Both the position numbers and the translations under genes were made by a program. The notes beneath the pieces were generated by a model. The model made no database searches. It was not told the origin of the DNA and worked only from the letters and a program-made list of their open reading frames with translations. This document shows, piece by piece, positions 31,198 to 36,417 of a DNA stretch of 36,417 nt. Numbering within the stretch: the first letter of the stretch is position 1; every line of letters starts with the position of its first letter. The stretch comes from JAGQNK01 sp964573155 (GTDB taxonomy: Bacteria; Patescibacteriota; Saccharimonadia; Saccharimonadales; JAGQNK01), in NCBI GenBank assembly GCA_964573155.1, contig CAZNIN010000004.1, positions 1-36,417 of the forward strand. Reading direction: 5' to 3'.

Positions 31198-32193
31198 ATG
31201 CCAGACACAAGCGAAGAAACTCATGATGTGGTAATGGTGGGCGCAGGGCCAGCAGCACTGACCGCGGCGATCTATACCACTCGAGAGGATATAGACACCG
31301 TGATGTATGAAAAAGGCGTCATTGGAGGTCTGGCGGCGGTAACTGACTGGGTCGACAACTATCCCGGGTTCCCGAAGGGTATATCTGGCTTGGATTTGGC
31401 ACAAGGATTAAATGATCAGGCGGAACGGTTTGGTGCTGAAATTCGACTTGGAGAAGTACTCAAAATTGAAGATAATGGTAAGCGCAAGAAGCTAACCACA
31501 ACAGATGGTGAAATTTACGCCAAAGCGGTGCTGATTGCGACCGGTAGTGATTACAAGAAGCTTGGCATTCCAGGAGAGCAAGAATTTTATGGCCGAGGTG
31601 TGCATTACTGTGCAACCTGTGACGGTGCATTTTATCGTGATAAGAATCTTGTTGTCGTTGGTGGAGGCAACTCTGCTGTCCAAGAGGCGATATTTTTGAC
31701 CAGATTTGCAACGCATATCGATCTGTTGGTGCGGAGTGACAGGATGCGAGCATCAGAGGTACTCCAGAATGAACTAAAGGGCCACACAGACAAAATAACT
31801 GTTCATTTCAACACGACTACTGATGAAATAGTCGGCAACGATGAAGGGAAAGTTATCTTGGTACGCGGCACTGACAAGGTCGCTGGAAAGCAGGTAGAAT
31901 TTAACACTGACGGTGTGTTCGTGTTCGTAGGGCTCAGTCCAAACACTGGCTTTTTGAAGGATACCAAAATTGAACTTGATGAAATCGGCATGATAAAAAC
32001 GGCCGAAAATCTGGAGACGTCAATTCCAGGTGTATTTGCGGCAGGCGATGTGCGTAGTGGTGCTACGATGCAGATTGCGAGTGCTACTGGAGAGGGTGCC
32101 ACGGCCGCACTTATGATTCGCAAGTATCTCGAAGATCTTGAGCGTCATGTCATGACGCCACCAGTTCCAGCGGTTGCAAACGTAACTGTATAA
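31198..32193 (+). CDS. trxB: Thioredoxin reductase
   Basis: TrxB passes electrons from NAD(P)H through FAD and a dithiol to a thioredoxin-like partner. The 331-residue protein has the FAD motif VVMVGAGPAALTAA (11-24), redox-active CATC (Cys138 and Cys141) in HYCATCDGAFY, the second Rossmann motif GGGNSA (155-160) and the C-terminal FAD contact GVFAAGDVRSG. In the NADPH-phosphate site the usual HRRDxFRA is VRSDRMRA, so one Arg is lost and cofactor preference may differ. It follows the glutaredoxin-like gene, its likely substrate. Confidence 0.94.
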   Translation: MPDTSEETHDVVMVGAGPAALTAAIYTTREDIDTVMYEKGVIGGLAAVTDWVDNYPGFPKGISGLDLAQGLNDQAERFGAEIRLGEVLKIEDNGKRKKLTTTDGEIYAKAVLIATGSDYKKLGIPGEQEFYGRGVHYCATCDGAFYRDKNLVVVGGGNSAVQEAIFLTRFATHIDLLVRSDRMRASEVLQNELKGHTDKITVHFNTTTDEIVGNDEGKVILVRGTDKVAGKQVEFNTDGVFVFVGLSPNTGFLKDTKIELDEIGMIKTAENLETSIPGVFAAGDVRSGATMQIASATGEGATAALMIRKYLEDLERHVMTPPVPAVANVTV

Positions 32194-32294
32194 ATAACTC
32201 TTTGATAGGATCCATAGGCTCTGGGTATGAAACAGGGCTTATGTAAGAAATTTACTTTACAAGGTATAGCATCATAGACGAAACTAAACGACGT

Positions 32295-32807
32295 ATGGAA
32301 GCAGACAAGGAAAATATTTCAAGCATCACTATGTATCAAGCTCTATTGTTGCACTCTCGTGCCGACAGGGCTCTTCGTCTAGTTGTCGCCAGGCAGTTGG
32401 AGCGATTTAACGTAACGATGATGGAGTGGCTGTTGATGGGTACAGTGCAGAATGGCCCCAATGAGGGGATGACTATGTCGGCTGTCGCCTCGGCGCTTGA
32501 TGTGACTTTGCCGCAAGTGACTGCACTTACTGCAAATTTAACTAAATTAAAACTTATTAAGCAAAAAGTCAGTCGCCAAGATCGCCGCAGTCGTCGGCTT
32601 GTCGGGACAAGTACAGGCAAGAGACAGCTGGGTGTTATTGAAGAAGAGCTAGAAAAAGCCATGCGTGACTGGGTAGGTGATGTGCCTAAAGAGCAATGGC
32701 AGATATACCTGAAGACGGTAGAAGTTCTCGCAAATCGTAAACCAGGTGAAAATGAGAAATACTCCAGTGGTGCAGGAGTAGAAAGCACAGGACCCGATCA
32801 TGAGTAA
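32295..32807 (+). CDS. MarR-family transcriptional regulator
   Basis: This 170-residue winged-helix protein has the MarR layout: N-terminal dimer helix (MYQALLLHSRADRALR), then LTLEWLLLG-like MMEWLLMGTV, recognition region MSAVASALDVTLPQVTALTANLTKLKLI and the wing VSRQDRRSRRLVGTSTGKR, with its conserved 'D.R...v.lT..G' pattern, followed by a C-terminal helix. Its end overlaps the start of the cupredoxin gene by 8 bases, so both come from one mRNA. Its upstream region holds TGTAA-N10-TTACA (about 32242-32261), a possible autoregulatory site. The signal it senses is unknown; MarR homologues often sense oxidants. Confidence 0.9.
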   Translation: MEADKENISSITMYQALLLHSRADRALRLVVARQLERFNVTMMEWLLMGTVQNGPNEGMTMSAVASALDVTLPQVTALTANLTKLKLIKQKVSRQDRRSRRLVGTSTGKRQLGVIEEELEKAMRDWVGDVPKEQWQIYLKTVEVLANRKPGENEKYSSGAGVESTGPDHE

Positions 32808-33255
32808 GGCATTGGTTATTATTGTCGGTTTGGTGGTGCTATTGGGTCTAGGAGGATTGTGGGTGCTTGCTTCTCGCCCAAATGATGAACCGACAAGTTC
32901 CGAGACAGCGAGTGGCAACCGTAACGAACAGACACAGAACAACACTTCGACGCCATCAAGTACTTTGCCGAGCAATAATACCAACGAAGAAGTAGTTGCT
33001 GACGAAGTAGAGATCAAGGACATGGCTTATCAGCCTGCGAATATTACGGTCAAAAAGGGTACGGCAGTAACATGGACTAACAAAGATGGTATCCGCCACG
33101 ATGTTACCCCAGATGAAGAAAGCGACGCATTTCGAGGCAGCGAGCTAGTAGCAAAAGATGAAAGCTATAGCTTTACATTCAATACGCCAGGAACATATAG
33201 CTACCATTGCGGTCCACATCCTCAAATGACAGGTACAATTACGGTGACTGAATAA
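32800..33255 (+). CDS. Membrane-anchored cupredoxin (plastocyanin/amicyanin-like)
   Basis: The 151-residue protein has an N-terminal membrane anchor (about 4-24), a Ser/Thr/Asn-rich linker (about 30-65) and a blue copper domain. The type 1 ligands are all visible: His100 in IRHDV, then Cys137, His140 and Met143 in YHCGPHPQM. It would carry single electrons on the outer face of the membrane. Its gene overlaps marR and converges with an FNR-like reductase gene 3 bp away. No copper oxidase or cytochrome is present in the window, so its partners are unknown. Confidence 0.93.
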   Translation: MSKALVIIVGLVVLLGLGGLWVLASRPNDEPTSSETASGNRNEQTQNNTSTPSSTLPSNNTNEEVVADEVEIKDMAYQPANITVKKGTAVTWTNKDGIRHDVTPDEESDAFRGSELVAKDESYSFTFNTPGTYSYHCGPHPQMTGTITVTE

Positions 33256-33258
33256 GTC

Positions 33259-33969
33259 CTATAAATTGGCTTCGGTATAACCAGGAAAATAGTCCATAAC
33301 CAAGCGATGTTCGGCAACGCCTTTAGCCCGAAGGCCTTTATATAGGTCCTCCACCATCGGCTCTGGGCCAGAGACGTAGACGAGCGCATTCTCTTTGACT
33401 CCTGGCAAGTCAATGATGACATCTGAGGTCAGACGGCCGGTCCGGCCGGACCAGCTTGTAGGAGGATTGCTGAGAATTATTTCGAAGTCAATCGGCGCAC
33501 TTTCGAAAAGCTCGCAAAAAGCCACATCCTCAAGTGAATTTGCAGCGTAAAACAGTTTGATTTGACGTCTTTCGCCATTATCAACAAGCCACTTGATCAT
33601 GCTGCGCATTGGCGTCACTCCAATGCCTCCGGCTATAAAGATAATGGGTATATCTTTTTTTTGCGGCAATACGAAATCCCCCATCGGCTCGGCAAAGGTA
33701 AGTTCCGTGCCTGGATTTAGGGAAAACAAAGCCTGCTTGAAGGTGCTCGGTTGGTGGGGGTCCAGGCGAGTAGTGATGCTTACGAGCTCTTCGGTCGGTG
33801 AAGATGACAATGTAAACCATCGTTTCTCGCCACGCGCATCGGCTTCTTCGTGCGCTAATCGAATTTCAGTGAATTGGCCAGCAATATATCGTACGGGTTT
33901 TTGGGGCCGGAACCACAAAGTGTACATATTTTTTGCCACCTCTTCTTTATGATCGAACGCTACCCTCAT
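33259..33969 (-). CDS. Ferredoxin-NADP reductase-like flavoprotein
   Basis: This 236-residue protein has the FNR fold: an FAD domain with RYIAGQFTEIRL and RWFTLSSSP (50-58, the flavin-binding RxxS), and an NAD(P) domain with IIFIAGGIGVTPMRSM (109-124), then LVYVSGPEPMVEDL and a C-terminal MDYFPGY. No iron-sulfur domain is fused. It lies tail-to-tail with the cupredoxin gene and overlaps GDPD by 4 bases. It may move electrons between NAD(P)H and a small carrier, but cupredoxin is outside and this protein is cytosolic, so a direct link would need a membrane partner. Confidence 0.9.
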   Translation of the reverse strand: MRVAFDHKEEVAKNMYTLWFRPQKPVRYIAGQFTEIRLAHEEADARGEKRWFTLSSSPTEELVSITTRLDPHQPSTFKQALFSLNPGTELTFAEPMGDFVLPQKKDIPIIFIAGGIGVTPMRSMIKWLVDNGERRQIKLFYAANSLEDVAFCELFESAPIDFEIILSNPPTSWSGRTGRLTSDVIIDLPGVKENALVYVSGPEPMVEDLYKGLRAKGVAEHRLVMDYFPGYTEANL

Positions 33970-34676
33970 GCGTCACTTCTTTCTTCGTGTTTGAACTTGC
34001 GACCTTTTTTCATAAACCACTCAGGATGATCGGTGCAGATAGCAACGTCCGGGTAAAGCCAGCTGATAAACCGAGCTGCAAATTTTCTGTTCAGTGTAAA
34101 TACATATATGGCTAATTTTTTCCGTCGTGCAAAATAATAGGTAAGCGGATTGAGGAGCCAAAAGTTCAAACCGATCCCGTCCAAATCTAGCATACTGGCC
34201 AGCTGAATGGACTCGAACGGTTTAGTAAGCTCCAGCGCGTACAGATGCATTGCAGGGGCGAGATCGCGTAGCAGCGCAAGTTCGCTGAGCTTGAAAGATG
34301 CCACAGAGACTCTAGCTTCTGGAAACTTTTTGAGGTCTTTTAGTAGTAGCCGGGCGCTTTCTGTATCCTTGAGTTCCAGGATGACGGGGGTCTTACCAAT
34401 GATTTTCAATGCTTCTGGTAGAGATAATATCTCCGAGCCGTCGATTAGCGGAATTTCTTTGAGTTCTTTTAGCGTCAGGTTCCTGACCTTTCGTGGGTCA
34501 TTGGCGATTCGCGCAAGATCACTGTCGTGACAAACAACAAGCCTGTCATCTTTAGTCAGTCGCAGGTCAATTTCGATAACCGAAACGTTAAGGCTAAGCG
34601 CTCTCTCGATGCTCGTAGCGGTATTTTCAAGCTCCAGCCCTGCCGCTCCGCGGTGGCCGATTATCTTTCTTTTCAT
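33966..34676 (-). CDS. Glycerophosphodiester phosphodiesterase
   Basis: GDPD hydrolyses glycerophosphodiesters to glycerol-3-phosphate and an alcohol. The 236-residue TIM-barrel protein has the catalytic and metal motifs IGHRGAAGLELENT (His8, Arg9, Glu17), IEIDLRLTKDDRLVVCHD (Glu35, Asp37, His50) and the late LYALELTK and DGIGLNFWLL strands. There is no signal peptide, so it acts in the cytoplasm. It is followed by the FNR-like gene with a 4-base overlap. The divergent neighbour is pyrophosphatase. Confidence 0.92.
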   Translation of the reverse strand: MKRKIIGHRGAAGLELENTATSIERALSLNVSVIEIDLRLTKDDRLVVCHDSDLARIANDPRKVRNLTLKELKEIPLIDGSEILSLPEALKIIGKTPVILELKDTESARLLLKDLKKFPEARVSVASFKLSELALLRDLAPAMHLYALELTKPFESIQLASMLDLDGIGLNFWLLNPLTYYFARRKKLAIYVFTLNRKFAARFISWLYPDVAICTDHPEWFMKKGRKFKHEERSDA

Positions 34677-34737
34677 GATTTACTTCTTATTATTGTACAA
34701 TAAATGGTATACAAAGCAGAAATGACAGGAGTGAAAT

Positions 34738-35268
34738 ATGGCTGATTTTAACCAAATTCTGGACGCTGGAGATGTGGACGGCGGCGTAATAAATACGGTA
34801 ATTGAGATTCCTAAGTGGTCAACGCTCAAGATAGAATGGAATCGTAAACTTGCAATTTTTGAGTTAGACCGTGTAGAGCCGAGTATTTTTGCAAAGCCAG
34901 TCAACTATGGCTTTATTCCACAGACGTTGGACGAAGATGGTGACGAACTCGATACACTCGTACTGACGAATGACCCCATACCGACCGGCGTATATCTAAA
35001 AGCAAAAGTGGTTGCTGTACTGCGTTTTGTGGATGATGGAGAAGTCGACGATAAGATTATTTGTGTGCCGGCTGATGATCGCAACACAGATAATGCGATT
35101 ACCTCATTGAACGATTTGCATGAACAGTGGCGCAAGAAAATTGAGCATCATTTCAATCACTATAAAGACCTTAAAAAACCAGGCTCCACAGTAGTTAAGG
35201 GTTGGGGAGATGCTAATGAAGCTAAACAGATCATCAAAGAGTGCCAAACCCGCTGGTCTGAGAAATAA
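34738..35268 (+). CDS. ppa: Inorganic pyrophosphatase (family I)
   Basis: Ppa hydrolyses pyrophosphate and pulls biosynthetic reactions forward. The 176-residue protein has the family's early IEIPKWSTLKIEW (family 'EIPkgs..KyE'), YGFIPQTLDEDGDELDTLVL with the metal Asp residues 67, 69 and 72 (the Pro of the usual 'DGDPLD' is Glu) and later VPADDRNTD, HHFNHYKDLK and GWGDANEA. Length is normal. AGGAG lies just before the ATG, so the mRNA has a leader. Confidence 0.95.
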   Translation: MADFNQILDAGDVDGGVINTVIEIPKWSTLKIEWNRKLAIFELDRVEPSIFAKPVNYGFIPQTLDEDGDELDTLVLTNDPIPTGVYLKAKVVAVLRFVDDGEVDDKIICVPADDRNTDNAITSLNDLHEQWRKKIEHHFNHYKDLKKPGSTVVKGWGDANEAKQIIKECQTRWSEK

Positions 35269-35275
35269 GACCAGC
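35252..35275 (+). terminator. Hairpin overlapping the ppa stop codon
   Basis: GCTGGTCT (35252-35259) and AGACCAGC (35268-35275) are perfect 8-bp arms; the TAA stop (35266-35268) overlaps the loop and the first base of the 3' arm. There is no T run after it, so it could be a weak terminator or an mRNA-end structure between ppa and the next gene. Confidence 0.45.
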
Positions 35276-35285
35276 CAAAATTAAT

Positions 35286-36221
35286 ATGAAAGCTTTTATA
35301 TTCGATCCACTTTGGGATGAGCTCGTAACGGATGAGCATAATAATGTATTAAACTCTGCAGACATAGAGCTGACAGTCGTAAAAGAAATAGCGTCACTAT
35401 CGAATTGCAAAGAACTCTTTGAAGGAGATGAAGAGAGAGTACTGTGTGTTAACCCAGATTATGTTGACTGGAAGCTTTCTTCTGATGACTATAAAAATAT
35501 ACCAAACCTCAAGGCTATCCTTGGGGCTGCGACTTCATTCTCGTGGATTGATGCCGGCTATGCTAATGAAAATAACATCGCTATATGCAATGTACGCAAT
35601 TTTTCAACGCAGGCGGTTGCGGAATGGGCTGTAACTATGCTGTTGAATGTTGCTCGACAAGTTCCGCGACTCATCAAAGATGGTTTTCCGCTGGATTTTG
35701 ATAAAGATTTTATGAAGTATCGAGGCGTTGAGTTAAAAGGTAAAACCGCTGGTATAGTCGGTCTTGGACACAACGGCGTTGCGATCGCGGAGCGGCTAAA
35801 AGGTCTTGGATTAAACGTTGTTTACTGGTCGAAGAATACGCGCAATAATGAATATGAGTACAGAGAGCTGGCTGATATATTCGAGCATGCGGATGTAATC
35901 GTTCCGGCTTTTGCGCATAATAAAGAGACTGATTCATTGATATCCGATGAATTGCTGGACAAGTTAAAGCCATCTGCAATCATAGTCGACATCGTTGAGT
36001 TGGAGAATAAAGATAAAATACTTGAGCTAGTTAAAAATGGCAAGATTTTCGGGTATGGTTTTGAAGCAAAGCCTAAAAGTTTTGATCACTACGAAGGAAA
36101 TGTTTGGGCTGCGCCAGCATATGGTTGGGTTACGGATGGCTCAATGAACAGTGTAATGACAAAATGGCTAGAGAATATAGTAGATGCAGCAAACGGCAAG
36201 TTCCCAAACAGGGTTAACTAG
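35286..36221 (+). CDS. D-2-hydroxyacid dehydrogenase-like protein with altered active site
   Basis: The 311-residue protein has the two-domain fold of this NAD-dependent family. The Rossmann motif is intact: KTAGIVGLGHNGVAIAERL with GLGHNG at 159-164. Upstream VRNFSTQAVAEWAVTMLLNVAR matches the family's 'g.ns.aVAE.a...ll...R'. However the usual catalytic 'aRG' loop is VDIVELEN (234-241), with no Arg, and the usual 'TPH' near the end is APAYGW (276-281), with no His. It keeps a Glu in FEAKP. It may use another mechanism or bind NAD without catalysis. The start is 18 bp after ppa. Confidence 0.8.
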   Translation: MKAFIFDPLWDELVTDEHNNVLNSADIELTVVKEIASLSNCKELFEGDEERVLCVNPDYVDWKLSSDDYKNIPNLKAILGAATSFSWIDAGYANENNIAICNVRNFSTQAVAEWAVTMLLNVARQVPRLIKDGFPLDFDKDFMKYRGVELKGKTAGIVGLGHNGVAIAERLKGLGLNVVYWSKNTRNNEYEYRELADIFEHADVIVPAFAHNKETDSLISDELLDKLKPSAIIVDIVELENKDKILELVKNGKIFGYGFEAKPKSFDHYEGNVWAAPAYGWVTDGSMNSVMTKWLENIVDAANGKFPNRVN

Positions 36222-36290
36222 ACCATATTTACCAAATTTTCCCGCATTAGTTATACATTTGTAATAATATAAAAACTATTGTTGTCAATG

Positions 36291-36320
36291 TTGCTCAGAT
36301 GAGCTTTAGGGGTTTATACT
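36291..36320 (+). promoter_or_regulatory. GAPDH gene promoter
   Basis: TTGCTC (36291-36296) and TATACT (36315-36320) are 18 nt apart, with a roughly 35-nt leader and GGGGGTGG before the ATG at 36362. Confidence 0.5.
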
Positions 36321-36361
36321 TCTGGCATAGATAAGGTTTCAAAGTAATATACGGGGGTGGT

Positions 36362-36417
36362 ATGGCGAAGACAAAAATAGCAATCAATGGCTTTGGTCGG
36401 ATTGGGCGAAATGCGTT
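36362..36417 (+). CDS. gap: Glyceraldehyde-3-phosphate dehydrogenase, 5' end only
   Basis: Only the first 18 codons are in the window. They read MAKTKIAINGFGRIGRNA, the diagnostic NAD-binding start of glycolytic GAPDH (INGFGRIGR). The rest is cut off by the window edge. The gene has its own promoter and a GGGGG Shine-Dalgarno about 5 nt before the ATG. Confidence 0.92.
   Translation, partial: MAKTKIAINGFGRIGRNA

Noticed and set aside
1..36417. Alternative genetic code with UGA as glycine
   Set aside because: TGA ends many well-aligned genes, for example pcm, pheS and the SGNH hydrolase, at the expected family length, and the ATGA overlaps depend on it.

Overview
This window looks like a chromosomal segment from a small-genome bacterium of the Candidatus Saccharibacteria (TM7)/Patescibacteria type. 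That placement is inference from gene content and style; no marker such as 16S rRNA is present. The supporting signs are compact genes in short, often overlapping operons, frequent leaderless genes, standard stop use (TGA ends many genes, which argues against the UGA-recoding Gracilibacteria/Absconditabacteria), and a gene mix of VKOR, DUF2207, paired FKBPs, a MetA-like enzyme, a cupredoxin and phage-fibre-like proteins.

Layout. 1-1.7 kb: a partial PH-domain gene, a small GreA-C-terminal-like protein, DUF2200, tRNA-Gln(CTG) and a small hypothetical protein. 1.7-3.9 kb: a SAM-I type riboswitch, then metK and a metA-like acyltransferase, closed by a strong hairpin. 3.9-8.1 kb: a protein built of 22-residue repeats, rarA, a zincin metallopeptidase, a pcm-mpg pair and a PAP2 phosphatase. 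8.1-9.4 kb: a Fur-family regulator divergent from a ZIP metal transporter over one palindromic operator. 9.4-14.2 kb: rmuC-VKOR, a small Cys-containing protein, a GH63-like glycosidase, a membrane protein and yajQ. 14.2-19.7 kb: a GT4 glycosyltransferase followed by a three-gene cassette encoding a 60-triplet collagen-like fibre, a small tail-like protein and a 931-residue DNRLRE/LamG-like/esterase protein. This accessory cassette is the most unusual part of the window. 19.8-24.8 kb: pheS and pheT separated by two hydrolase genes in one overlapping operon. 24.8-29.8 kb: DUF2207, an ABC exporter, an unknown protein and a NUDIX hydrolase. 29.8-34.7 kb: two FKBPs, glutaredoxin, thioredoxin reductase, MarR, cupredoxin, an FNR-like oxidoreductase and GDPD, that is, a redox and envelope neighbourhood. 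34.7-36.4 kb: pyrophosphatase, a divergent 2-hydroxyacid dehydrogenase and the start of GAPDH.

Two patterns cut across regions. First, more than a dozen genes have a TATAAT/TATACT-like -10 box ending only 6-8 nt before the ATG, which predicts leaderless mRNAs; genes with Shine-Dalgarno sequences form a separate class. Second, both 100-N gaps (16493-16592 and 23871-23970) are flanked by exact 55-bp duplications. They are almost certainly assembly overlaps rather than missing sequence, and removing 155 nt at each site restores an intact reading frame.
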